The notes under the pieces were generated by a model. It was not told where the DNA came from. It worked only from the letters and a program-made list of their open reading frames with translations, and did no database searches. A program made the position numbers and the translations under genes. A DNA stretch of 33,129 bases. Origin: Kutzneria sp. 744 (lineage in GTDB: Bacteria; Actinomycetota; Actinomycetes; Mycobacteriales; Pseudonocardiaceae). The DNA lies in assembly GCF_000568255.1 (NCBI RefSeq), contig NZ_KK037166.1, positions 4,793,135 to 4,826,263 of the forward strand, given 5' to 3'. Of the stretch, positions 1-7,679 are shown piece after piece; within the stretch, counting starts at the first letter, position 1; every line of letters starts with the position of its first letter.

Positions 1-266
1 TGTCGCCGTAGCCGGTCGCGGTGAGCGAGACCGTCGCGTAGTAGAGGCAGTCGACCAGGCTCACTTCCCTTGGTGGCCCCGTTGGCGTCGCGGTAGCCGC
101 CTCGGTCCAGGTAGACGATGACCACGGTGACCGCCAGCGCCAGCAGTGCGAACACCAGGCGGCGGGTGACGGTCCGGATCGGGCTGCCGCCGGTTGCCGG
201 CACCCGCACCACGCTGATTTTTGCATGGCCCGGACGGTCCGCGAGGCCGTCGACACTGCTGCTCAT
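1..266 (-). pseudogene. Potassium channel, 5' part, frameshifted and cut by window edge
   Basis: This is the N-terminal part of an ion channel of the kind found beside adnB in mycobacteria (Rv3200c, annotated as a cation transporter). From the ATG at 266 the protein begins MSSSVDGLADRPGH. It then has a hydrophobic segment (VFALLALAVTVVIVYLD), which would be the first membrane helix. The pore is visible only in another frame: positions 1-60 encode DCLYYATVSLTATGYGD, with the K+ selectivity filter TATGYGD. Dropping one base from the C run at 67-69 joins the two parts into one frame (…ANGATKEVSLVDCLYY…), so a single-base insertion is likely. The second helix and any cytoplasmic TrkA-N domain lie beyond the window. 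The family call is secure because of the filter. Whether the frameshift is biological or a sequence error cannot be told here. Confidence 0.75.
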
Positions 267-316
267 GCTGCCGCAGGGTAACGGGCCGCCGACGCGGTGA
301 TCACCTCCCCCGGATA

Positions 317-356
317 GGTAACTTTTCAACCGATCATGAGCCGATAGTGGTAACTT
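317..356. repeat. Direct repeat GGTAACTT, two copies
   Basis: GGTAACTT occurs at 317-324 and again at 349-356, 32 bp apart, with CCGAT also duplicated between them. The repeats lie between the divergent K+ channel (start 266) and DoxX-like (start 434) genes. They could be a regulator site, which is inference only. Confidence 0.3.
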
Positions 357-433
357 CCCCACCACATCGCGTTCGACCAGCTAGGACCCGTTCTGCCCCG
401 CCGCGAAGGGACCCAACGTGGCACCCTCGGTCC

Positions 434-802
434 ATGACATCCCCCCGTCCGGCGCTCGCGTTGTCCGCCCTGTTGGCGGTCGCGGGCGTGAGCCACTTCG
501 CCCATCCGAAGCCCTACGACCGGATCGTGCCGACGGTCCTGCCGGGCCGGGCCCGGACGTGGACGCACATCTCCGGCGTCGCCGAGCTGGCGGTGGCCGC
601 CGCGATCGTCACGCCGCGCACCCGCCGACTGGGCGGGCTGGCCGCGGCCGTCCTGTTCGCGGCCGTCTTCCCGGCCAACGTCAAGATGGCCCTGGACGCC
701 CGTGGCCGGTCCAGGGGCGAGAGGTTGGCCACCCTCACCCGCCTTCCGCTGCAGGTTCCGTTGGTGATCTGGGCGCTGCGGGTGAGCCGTTCGGCACCCT
801 GA
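434..802 (+). CDS. DoxX-like small membrane protein
   Basis: This 122-residue protein is mostly hydrophobic, with about four predicted membrane segments: roughly residues 5-15, 45-60, 65-85 and 105-118. The pattern SHFAHPKPYDRIVPTVLPG near the N-terminus, followed by a helix ending in PANVKMALD, is typical of small DoxX-like membrane proteins of actinobacteria. Such proteins have been linked loosely to redox balance or quinone chemistry, but this subgroup has no firmly assigned reaction. The ATG at 434 begins MTSPRPALALSALLAV and keeps the first helix close to the N-terminus, so upstream in-frame codons are unlikely to be used. The gene diverges from the K+ channel gene and is followed 72 bp later by an unrelated unknown gene. 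Family assignment is fairly confident; the role is unknown. Confidence 0.65.
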   Translation: MTSPRPALALSALLAVAGVSHFAHPKPYDRIVPTVLPGRARTWTHISGVAELAVAAAIVTPRTRRLGGLAAAVLFAAVFPANVKMALDARGRSRGERLATLTRLPLQVPLVIWALRVSRSAP

Positions 803-874
803 GCCGTATGTTTCCTGCAATTGGCTATCTGCAAGGCTCTGTCGCCGCGGCGACCCTGACCATAGGATGATCGC

Positions 875-1429
875 GTGCAGTCGCGAACCCAGCACGCTGT
901 GTCCGCCCTCGGCTGGCGGGGCACGGTGATCTCGGATGTGGCCGTGCTCGGTCAACGGGTGTCGGCGGTGGTTCGGCTGCGCGCGGACGTGCACCGCTGG
1001 CGCACCGAGAACGGCTGGCCGCCCGCGCCCGACCCGTCCTGGTTCCACTCCTGGTTCGAGCCGGCGTTCCACGACGTGGTGCCGGTCTCGGCCGTGGAGC
1101 TCGTCGGCATCCTGGTGACGGAGTCCACCGTGGAGCAGGCCCTGGAGGCGTGCGGCACGCTGATGACCCTCGCCCCGTGTGCCGTGCTCGTGCCCGAGAG
1201 CAGCGACTACGACCCGTGGCCGCTGATCGAGCTCGACTACTACGGCGTCGGCCTCGTCCGCGCCGGCGACGACGGGCCGGCCCGCCTTGAGGTGGCGCCG
1301 GAGGACCGGGCCAGCGAGTTCGGCCCCTCGCCCTTCAGCCGCTGGCTGCTGGAGGTCCTGTACGCCCACGTCACCGCGCCCGGGGCGATGCTGCTCCAGC
1401 ACTGGGACGGCGCCGAGCAGCTGCCGTGA
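875..1429 (+). CDS. Hypothetical protein
   Basis: This 184-residue soluble protein is not one I recognise. A GTG start at 875 is supported by AGGA at 864-867, seven bases upstream. The sequence shows no signal peptide, membrane helix or known catalytic motif. It is rich in Trp, Tyr and acidic residues. The N-terminal third has HRWRTENGWPPAPDPSWFHS, the middle is a mixed alpha/beta stretch (VELVGILVTESTVEQALEA), and the C-terminus has the acidic segment YDPWPLIELDYYGVG. Codon use is typical of the window and the frame is clean, so it is very probably real. It ends 36 bp before the convergent end of adnB. No function can be proposed from context. Confidence 0.6.
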   Translation: MQSRTQHAVSALGWRGTVISDVAVLGQRVSAVVRLRADVHRWRTENGWPPAPDPSWFHSWFEPAFHDVVPVSAVELVGILVTESTVEQALEACGTLMTLAPCAVLVPESSDYDPWPLIELDYYGVGLVRAGDDGPARLEVAPEDRASEFGPSPFSRWLLEVLYAHVTAPGAMLLQHWDGAEQLP

Positions 1430-1465
1430 CTCGACACATGGCTGCCTGAGAGCGGGACTCGCGGT

Positions 1466-4400
1466 TCAGGCTCTGGGCACTGTGCTGAGCAGGAGCTTCA
1501 AGCCGTCGGCGTCCAGCAGGTCGGCGGGGCTCAGCGTGTGGTCGTGTCGCACGTAGTGGAAGGCCGCCCGCACCTTGTCCACCGGCGCGTTCTGCAGGGC
1601 CGCCCACGCCAGGCGGTAGGCCGCCAGCTGCACCGAGAGCGCCGGCAGCTTGTCCTCCGTCGGCACCGCCCCGGTCTTCCAGTCCACCACCGTCCAGCCC
1701 CCGTCCGGGTCGGCGTAGACCGCGTCCATCCGCCCCCGGACCGCGACGCCGTCCACCTCCGTCTCGAACGCCACCTCGACATCCGCCGGCACCCGGTCCG
1801 CCCACTGGCTGGACAGGAACGCCTCCCTCAGCCGCGCCAGGTCGGCATCCGTCTCCTGCCCGATGACGTCGTCCGCCGCCCCGGGCAGCTCGTCCAGGTC
1901 GAACAGCCGGTTGGACTTGAACCGCTGCTCCAACCAGGAGTGAAAGGCCGTTCCCCGCCGGGCCAGCGGATTCGGCGGAAACGGCAGCGGCCTGCGCAAC
2001 CTCCGGGCCAGCGCGTCCGGGTCCTCCGCCAGCTCCACCAGCTGGCTCACCGTCAGCTGATCCGGCAACGCCACCAGCTCCCGCCGGCTCCTCGCCGCTT
2101 CCCGCTCCGCGAGGAGCACGTCCACGTCGGCCGCCCAGCCTTCGGGGTCTTCAGTGTCGAGCGGGACTTCTTCCTCCCACCAATCCTCTTCCTCGGGCGG
2201 CGGGATCTCCTCGTCCCACGGTTCAGCCGAGTGTTCCTGCACGGGTGGGATTTCCTCGTCCGCAAGGCTTTCCGTATGCGGGGCCTTCGCCGCTTCCCGC
2301 TCGGCGTCGGCCAGGTCGGCGAGCGCCGCGAGGACCATCGTGGCGCCCTCGGCGACGGCCTCACGCCGTGACGCCAACGGATCCACGGGCCAGCGGGCGG
2401 TCCGAACGTCGGCGACCAGCGGGTTGCTCTCGTCCTCGGCCGGGGCGGGGGCCCACTCGTCGACCATGCCGGGCGGGCGGTCGCCGGTGCTGAGGACGGC
2501 GTGCACCTCGTCGAGGAAATCCGAAGGGCCACGGGGCTTTTCGCCGGTCTCGCCCCACCAGTGCCCGGACACGAGCAGCACTCGCTCCGACCGGGTCAGG
2601 GCCACATAACACAGGCGCCGCTCCTCGACCAGGCGCCGTTCCTCGAACTCCTCGTTGTGGATGGCGATGGCCTCCTCGACCTCCTTGCGGTTGGAGGCGC
2701 CGGCGAGGTTGAGGCGGGGCAGGTCCTGGCTGTCGCCGCGGAGGTCGGCGGGCAGCTCGGTGACGTTCTTGAGCCACGAGGACGACTTGCGCGGGCCGGG
2801 GAAGACGTTGCGGACCACATGCGGCACAACGACGATCTCCCACTCCAGCCCCTTGGCGGCGTGCATGGTGAGGATCTGCACGCGGTCCTCGGCCACCTCG
2901 ACCTCGCCGGGTTCGAGGCCGTCCTCGGCGTTCTCGGCCGTGCGCAGGTAGTCCAGCAGGGACGGCAAGGTGGCGGACGGGCTGGCCGAGGCGTAGTCGG
3001 CGACGACATCGGCGAAGGCGTCGAGGTGGGCCCGGCCGACGCGGCCGGGTCGGGCGGTCGCCTCGATGTCGAGCAGCAGCGTGCGTTCCACGTCGGCGAC
3101 GAGGTCGGGCAGCGGCTGGTCCTGCCGGCGGCGCAGCATCGACAACTCGTTGCCGAGACGGCGGATCCGCTTGTAGCCGGCCTCCGAGTAGCGCTCGGGT
3201 TCGCCGGGATCGTCGATGGCGTCGACCAGTCCGGCCTGTTCGGCGTGCTCGCCCGGCAGCGAGTCGGTGATCGCGGCCAACGGGTCGTCACCGCTGCTCG
3301 GACGCTGCCGCCCGGCCAGTTCCCCGGCACGCTTCCACAACGCCGCGATGTCCGCCGCGCCGAGGCGCCAACGCGAACCCGACAGCAGCCGGGCGGCGGC
3401 CGTGCCGGCGAGGGGTTCGATGAGCACGCGCAGGGCGCTGACCAGGTCGCGCACCTCGGGTTCGTCGAGCAGACCGCCGAGACCGACGACCTCCACCGGC
3501 AATCCACGCTCACGCAGGGCGTGAGCGATGGCGCCCATGTCGGCACGGCGGCGCACCAGAACGGCGGCGGTCGGCGGGGCCGGTGGCGTCGTACTGCGTC
3601 TCCCACCGCGCGGCGAGCTCGTCGGCCAGCCAGGTGACCTCGGAGCGCACGTCCGGCAGCAGCGCACAGTGCACGTCACCCGGCTTGGCCCCGGGCCGGG
3701 CCCGCAACTCGTCGACGTCGAGGCCCGCGGCACGCAGCGGCCCGGACAGCGCGTTGGCCACGGCCAGCACCTCGGGCGGGTTGCGAAGCTGGTCAGCAGC
3801 CCGTACTTCGGCGCGGGCCGTTTTTCGGCCACAAGAGAATCTAGCGGGAAGTCGGTGGTGAACCGGGGCAGGTTGGCCGCGCTGGCCCCGCGCCAGCCGT
3901 AGATCGCTTGTGCGGGATCGCCAACGGCCGTGACCGGCATCGGGTCGCCCATGCCGAACAACGACCGCAGCAGCACGCGCTGGGCATGGCCGGTGTCCTG
4001 GTACTCATCCAGCAGCACCGCCCCGTACCGCTCGCGCTCGCCGGCCGCGACCTCGGGAAAACCGCTGGCCAGCTGGGCCGCGAGCGCCATCTGGTCGGCG
4101 AAGTCGAGCGCCGCCTCCTTGCGTTTGCGCAGTTGGTACGCCTCCAGCAGCGGCAGCATCGCGACCCGGAACCGCTGCGCCGTGATGATCTCCCGCAGCG
4201 CCGTGGGCATCTCCGCCCGCTGCCGCGGCCCCTTCGGCGCCGACTCGATGATCCGCTGCATCCACTCCGCGTGCCGCAGGATCTTGTCCGGCTCGACCAG
4301 GTGCTCAGCCAGCTCACCGGCCAGCGACAGCAGGTAGCCGGTGATCGTCGCCGGCACCTTGTCCGTGTCCAGGTCCTCGGTCCACGTCGCCACCACCCGG

Positions 4401-4864
4401 TGCGCGAGCTGCCACGACGCCGTGCCGGTCAGCAGGCGGGCACCGGGCTCCACCGGCAGCCGCAGTCCGTGTTCGCCGACCAGCCGACCCGCGTAGGCGT
4501 GATAGGTGAGGACGGTCGGCTCCGTCGCCAGCACCAGCGCCCGCCTGTCGCCGCCGGGGTCAAGCTCATCCAGCAGGCCCGACCCGGCCAGCCGCCTCAG
4601 CCGAGCCCTGATTCGCTCGCCGAGCTGCCTCGCCGCCTTGCGGGTGAAGGTCAGCCCAAGCACCCGATCCGGCGTGACCAGGCCATTTGCCACCAGCCAC
4701 ACCACGCGGGCGGCCATCGTCTCGGTCTTGCCCGCGCCCGCCCCGGCGACCACCAGCGCCGGCTGCGCCGACGCCGCCACCACCGCCGCCTGCTCATCCG
4801 TCGGCGCTGGCAGCCCGAGCGCGGCCGCCACCTCCTGCGGGCTGACCAGTTGCACGGACACCAC
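1466..4864 (-). CDS. adnB: AdnB-type ATP-dependent helicase-nuclease
   Basis: AdnB is one subunit of the actinobacterial AdnAB motor-nuclease, which resects double-strand breaks much as RecBCD does. The order is UvrD-like: a Q-like motif (PTDEQAAVVAAS), Walker A GAGAGKT at about residues 41-47, motif Ia TFTRKAARQL, Walker B LLDEYQDT, motif III VGDPAQAIYGWRG, motif V TMHAAKGLEWE and motif VI YVALTRSERVLLVSG. A very acidic linker follows. A RecB-family nuclease module ends the protein, with GTAFHSWLE, GRMDAVY, VVDWKTG and QLAAYRLAW. At about 1132 residues it is close to the mycobacterial protein in size. The start is uncertain: GTG codons at 4864, 4861 and 4855 all precede QLVSPQEVAAALGL and none has a strong ribosome site. 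Between about 3570 and 3795 the open frame gives a low-complexity stretch, whereas the neighbouring frame gives a sensible helicase segment (PPEVLAVANALSGPLRAAGL). Two compensating one-base indels are therefore likely there. AdnA lies upstream but is separated from adnB by two inserted genes. Confidence 0.9.
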   Translation of the reverse strand: MVSVQLVSPQEVAAALGLPAPTDEQAAVVAASAQPALVVAGAGAGKTETMAARVVWLVANGLVTPDRVLGLTFTRKAARQLGERIRARLRRLAGSGLLDELDPGGDRRALVLATEPTVLTYHAYAGRLVGEHGLRLPVEPGARLLTGTASWQLAHRVVATWTEDLDTDKVPATITGYLLSLAGELAEHLVEPDKILRHAEWMQRIIESAPKGPRQRAEMPTALREIITAQRFRVAMLPLLEAYQLRKRKEAALDFADQMALAAQLASGFPEVAAGERERYGAVLLDEYQDTGHAQRVLLRSLFGMGDPMPVTAVGDPAQAIYGWRGASAANLPRFTTDFPLDSLVAEKRPAPKYGLLTSFATRPRCWPWPTRCPGRCVPRASTSTSCGPGPGPSRVTCTVRCCRTCAPRSPGWPTSSPRGGRRSTTPPAPPTAAVLVRRRADMGAIAHALRERGLPVEVVGLGGLLDEPEVRDLVSALRVLIEPLAGTAAARLLSGSRWRLGAADIAALWKRAGELAGRQRPSSGDDPLAAITDSLPGEHAEQAGLVDAIDDPGEPERYSEAGYKRIRRLGNELSMLRRRQDQPLPDLVADVERTLLLDIEATARPGRVGRAHLDAFADVVADYASASPSATLPSLLDYLRTAENAEDGLEPGEVEVAEDRVQILTMHAAKGLEWEIVVVPHVVRNVFPGPRKSSSWLKNVTELPADLRGDSQDLPRLNLAGASNRKEVEEAIAIHNEEFEERRLVEERRLCYVALTRSERVLLVSGHWWGETGEKPRGPSDFLDEVHAVLSTGDRPPGMVDEWAPAPAEDESNPLVADVRTARWPVDPLASRREAVAEGATMVLAALADLADAEREAAKAPHTESLADEEIPPVQEHSAEPWDEEIPPPEEEDWWEEEVPLDTEDPEGWAADVDVLLAEREAARSRRELVALPDQLTVSQLVELAEDPDALARRLRRPLPFPPNPLARRGTAFHSWLEQRFKSNRLFDLDELPGAADDVIGQETDADLARLREAFLSSQWADRVPADVEVAFETEVDGVAVRGRMDAVYADPDGGWTVVDWKTGAVPTEDKLPALSVQLAAYRLAWAALQNAPVDKVRAAFHYVRHDHTLSPADLLDADGLKLLLSTVPRA

Positions 4865-4900
4865 GCTAGGTCGTCGCACCTCAGCGACCGAAACAGACCC

Positions 4901-4962
4901 GCCGTACGGCCGATCGGCACAACCGGGGACCAAGAGCCACCGGCCGTGCGGCCGATCGGCGC
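4901..4962. repeat. Two direct repeats around palindrome GCCGATCGGC
   Basis: A 20-bp unit at 4901-4920 recurs at 4943-4962 with 18 of 20 bases identical. Each copy contains the perfect palindrome GCCGATCGGC (4909-4918 and 4951-4960). The 42-bp period is four helical turns, which would place bound proteins on the same face. The repeats sit between the divergent starts of adnB (4864) and the beta-propeller gene (5050), so an operator role is plausible but unproven. Confidence 0.5.
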
Positions 4963-5049
4963 AGCGTTGTCCGCCGTCGACAATGAAGAAGTTTCACATT
5001 GGTCCGGTCGCGTCTATCTGGGTCACGCGGATTTCACCAGACTGAGCTC

Positions 5050-6243
5050 ATGCCGACCGTGCGCATCCTCCTGGCCGCCGCGGTTGCCGCGGCCACCGTG
5101 GCCGCCCCCGCGGCCAGTGCCAGCCCTGCAACGCCGCACGTCACCGCCCTGAAGGATGTGCTCCTCGTGGGCAACAGCCAGACGGGGTCGGTGAGCTTCA
5201 TCGACGAAAACGGTTTCACCAACCTGGGCAGCTTCAGCGTCATCCCCGACCTGCAGCAGCGCATCAACGAGATGGACCCGATCCAACGCATCGGGTACGA
5301 GACGGTGAAGGGCATCGAGGGCGGCGACCGGTTCGTCGACGACGCGACCCTGACCCCCGACGGCCGCCGGCTCATCGTCTCCCGCGGCAACCTCGACGAC
5401 GTCGCCGCCTTCGACCTGGCGACCAAACAGGAGCTGTGGCACACGCGGCTGGACGGCTTCCACGCCGACCACGCCGCACTGTCCCCCGACGGCACCCGCT
5501 TCGTGGTGTCGGCCACCACGGCCAACAAGGCGCAGTTCATCGACACGGCCACCGGCCACATCGTCAACTCCGCCCCCACCGGCAACTACCCGCACCAGAA
5601 CGACTACTCGGCCGACGGCAAGTACGTCTACAACTCCAGCATCGGCAACGTCTCGCTGCCGCAGTCGCTGGAGTGGGCCAAGGGCGCGTTCCAGCTCACC
5701 AAGATCGACGCCTCGACCATGCAGGTGGTCAAGACCTGGTCGTTCCCACACGGCATCCGGCCCAACCTGGTCGCGCCGGACGGCAACACCTTCTACGCGC
5801 AGCTGTCCTACCTCAACGGCTTCGTGAAGTACGACCTGAACGCCGGCAAGATCGTGGCCACGGTCAACCAGCCGCTCAGCGACCACGCCAAGTCGCTCAA
5901 GCCGGACGACTACCCGAAGAACTCGGCCCACCACGGCCTGGCCCTGTCCGGCGACGGCCGCACGCTGTGCGACGTCGGCACCATCGACGACTACGTGGCC
6001 CTGGTGAACACCGACGGCCTGGTGGACAAGGCCTTCGTCAACTACCCGACCAACAGCCTGCCCTACTGGGGCCAGACCAGCACCGACGGCAACTACTGCT
6101 ACGTGTCGCTGAGCCAGGCCAACGCGGTGTCGGTCGTCGACTACCGCACCGGGACCGAGGTCGCCCGGGTGCCGGTCGGCACGTTCCCCCAGCGCGAGCG
6201 GGTGTCCAAGGTCGACCCGGGTGTGCTCGGATCGTTGTCTTGA
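5050..6243 (+). CDS. Secreted YncE-like beta-propeller protein
   Basis: This 397-residue protein starts with a clear Sec signal peptide (MPTVRILLAAAVAAATVAAP, cleavage probably after ASA near residue 25). The rest consists of repeated blades such as DATLTPDGRRLIVSRG, HAALSPDGTRFVVSATT, NDYSADGKYVYNSS and GLALSGDGRTLCDVG. These match the YVTN/YncE type of beta-propeller repeat. Such proteins are extracellular or periplasmic and usually bind ligands or other proteins; no catalytic residues stand out. The ATG at 5050 is chosen because it immediately precedes the signal peptide. A PucR-type regulator reading frame begins only eight bases after its stop, so the two were probably an operon. Together they form an insertion between adnB and adnA, which are neighbours in related bacteria. 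The fold is confident; the function is not known. Confidence 0.75.
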   Translation: MPTVRILLAAAVAAATVAAPAASASPATPHVTALKDVLLVGNSQTGSVSFIDENGFTNLGSFSVIPDLQQRINEMDPIQRIGYETVKGIEGGDRFVDDATLTPDGRRLIVSRGNLDDVAAFDLATKQELWHTRLDGFHADHAALSPDGTRFVVSATTANKAQFIDTATGHIVNSAPTGNYPHQNDYSADGKYVYNSSIGNVSLPQSLEWAKGAFQLTKIDASTMQVVKTWSFPHGIRPNLVAPDGNTFYAQLSYLNGFVKYDLNAGKIVATVNQPLSDHAKSLKPDDYPKNSAHHGLALSGDGRTLCDVGTIDDYVALVNTDGLVDKAFVNYPTNSLPYWGQTSTDGNYCYVSLSQANAVSVVDYRTGTEVARVPVGTFPQRERVSKVDPGVLGSLS

Positions 6244-6251
6244 GGCCGGTC

Positions 6252-6359
6252 ATGACCACTGAGGAAACGGCCGGGCGCGCGACTCTGCGCCGCATCATGG
6301 AGCAGATGCGCGCCGACCCGGACGTGCTCGACGGCGTCGTCACCGAGGTGCGAGCACAG
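6252..6359 (+). pseudogene. 5' fragment of PucR-type regulator gene
   Basis: An ATG at 6252 with GAGG at 6242-6245 opens a frame encoding MTTEETAGRATLRRIMEQM and then RADPDVLDGVVTEVRAQS. This looks like the usual N-terminus of PucR/CdaR-like helix-turn-helix regulators, in which a helical start of this kind is followed by a short linker and then a segment like ATDRALQGVPLSALLAGFQ. That second segment appears only from about 6650 onward. Between them the GC content drops to about 47% and there are in-frame stops at 6444 and 6573. I therefore read this as the detached beginning of the regulator at 6582-7679, in the same frame but interrupted. The exact 3' limit is approximate. Confidence 0.5.
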
Positions 6360-6644
6360 TCTCATACTGTGACGGTACGGTCAAGAGCTGGAGTACACAG
6401 ATGCCCCCGTTCATCGATTTGGTACTCCCCTCAGTGTATCTTTTGACGACCGTAGAATGCACGCTCTGCGAACTTATCGTGACCATCAGTCTCAAACTTT
6501 CTTTGTTCACCGCGTGGAGAAATCATCCGAAATATCTGTTTACCGATAACCACACCATTGTTGTTCAGTTCTTGAGGTGTATTGACTAAGGTGCGCGTAG
6601 GCCGACAGAGCAGCGGGGGGAACGCAAATAGCCTTCATAAGCAA
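6355..6644. other. AT-rich segment interrupting the pucR-like gene
   Basis: About 240 bp (6361-6600) have a GC content near 47% in a window that is otherwise around 70%. The stretch begins with a hairpin, CACAGT-CTCAT-ACTGTG (6355-6371), followed by GGAGTAC (6390-6396) paired with GTACTCC (6422-6428). The word AGCCTTCAT is repeated near its right end, at about 6629 and 6650. I found no terminal inverted repeats or transposase remnant. The small open frame at 6401-6589 has no recognisable family. It may be a small mobile element or a horizontally acquired patch; a regulatory region is the other possibility. Confidence 0.45.
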
Positions 6645-7679
6645 GTGACAGCCTTCATCGACTCCACCGGACTGGGCGTGGAGGCCGCCGACCGGCTCGC
6701 CACCGACCGGGCTCTGCAGGGCGTGCCGCTCTCGGCGCTGCTCGCCGGCTTCCAGACCGGGCGCGCGCACGTGCTGCGCGAGCTCGGCGGCCGCCTGCGC
6801 CAGCACGAGATGCTGGCCGACGACTTCGTGTCGGCCCTGCTCGAGCTCGACGGCTACGCCAACAAGCTGCAGAACCGGCTCGTGGAGGCCTACCGCGAGA
6901 CCGAGCTGCGGCTGGCCCGCACCGCCCAGGCGGCCCGGGTCCAGGCCCTTCGCGAGTTGCTCAAGGGCGGGCCGGTGACCGGCGTGGTCAACACCGGCCT
7001 CGCCGAGGACCGGCACTACCAGGTGGTCCTGGCCGACGTGAGCGACCCACGTCAGGCCCGCCGCGCGGAAGCGGTGCTGGCGGAGACGTTCTGCGTCACC
7101 GTGGACGGTCTCGTGTGCGGCGTCGCCGTGCAGCTGCCGGATCTGTCGCCGGTGGCCGACGTGCTGGCCGTGGTGACGCCCCCGGTGCTGCCCAAGGACT
7201 TCGGCGCGGTGTACCAGGCGTGCCGGGCGGCCTTGCAGACCGGCCGCTGCCGTGGCCTCGCGGGAGCCGTGCGACTCACCGAGCTGGCCGTCGACCTGGT
7301 CACCGACGGCTTCCCGGCCATGGGCCGCATGCTCGCCGACGACCTGCTGGCCGGTCTCGCCGGCACCGACGAGTTCCACCGGCTGCTGGCCTCGACCGCG
7401 CTGACCTACCTCGACCACGGCGGCCGGGTGGACGCCACGGCGCTGGCCCTGCACGTGCACCCCAACACCGTGAAGCACCGCCTGCGGCGGCTGGGCGAGC
7501 TGACGGGTTTCAGCCCACCCGAGGGCTCGCTGGCCGAGGCGCTGCGCTGGCGCTGGGCCGTGGACACCTGGATCCGGTCGACCGGGGCCTGGGCGGCCTC
7601 GGAGACGGCATCGCCGCCACAGTCCTCACGGCGCAACGGTTCCCACCTGAGCGCCACCTCCTCTCATTCGCCCACCTGA
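6582..7679 (+). CDS. PucR/CdaR-type helix-turn-helix regulator, 5' end disrupted
   Basis: This frame encodes the body of a PucR-type transcription factor. The N-terminal part has ATDRALQGVPLSALLAGFQ and a long helical segment to about residue 125. A GGDEF-like central domain with little conservation follows. The C-terminus carries the HTH_30 helix-turn-helix (DATALALHVHPNTVKHRLRR, then LGELTGFSP), typical of regulators in which this domain binds DNA. The listed TTG at 6582 is poor, and GTG at 6591 or 6645 are alternatives. None has a convincing ribosome site, which fits the view that the true start is at 6252 and that the gene is broken by AT-rich DNA. The last 16 bases overlap the convergent end of adnA. 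If functional it may control the beta-propeller gene just upstream. Its ligand is unknown. Confidence 0.65.
   Translation: MTKVRVGRQSSGGNANSLHKQVTAFIDSTGLGVEAADRLATDRALQGVPLSALLAGFQTGRAHVLRELGGRLRQHEMLADDFVSALLELDGYANKLQNRLVEAYRETELRLARTAQAARVQALRELLKGGPVTGVVNTGLAEDRHYQVVLADVSDPRQARRAEAVLAETFCVTVDGLVCGVAVQLPDLSPVADVLAVVTPPVLPKDFGAVYQACRAALQTGRCRGLAGAVRLTELAVDLVTDGFPAMGRMLADDLLAGLAGTDEFHRLLASTALTYLDHGGRVDATALALHVHPNTVKHRLRRLGELTGFSPPEGSLAEALRWRWAVDTWIRSTGAWAASETASPPQSSRRNGSHLSATSSHSPT

Noticed and set aside
2501-3637. A 378-codon plus-strand open frame opposite adnB
   Set aside because: Same reason; the helicase motifs are on the minus strand and this frame is low-complexity.
6401-6589. A 62-codon open frame in the AT-rich segment
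   Set aside because: No ribosome site or recognisable family; its hydrophobic look follows from AT-rich composition.
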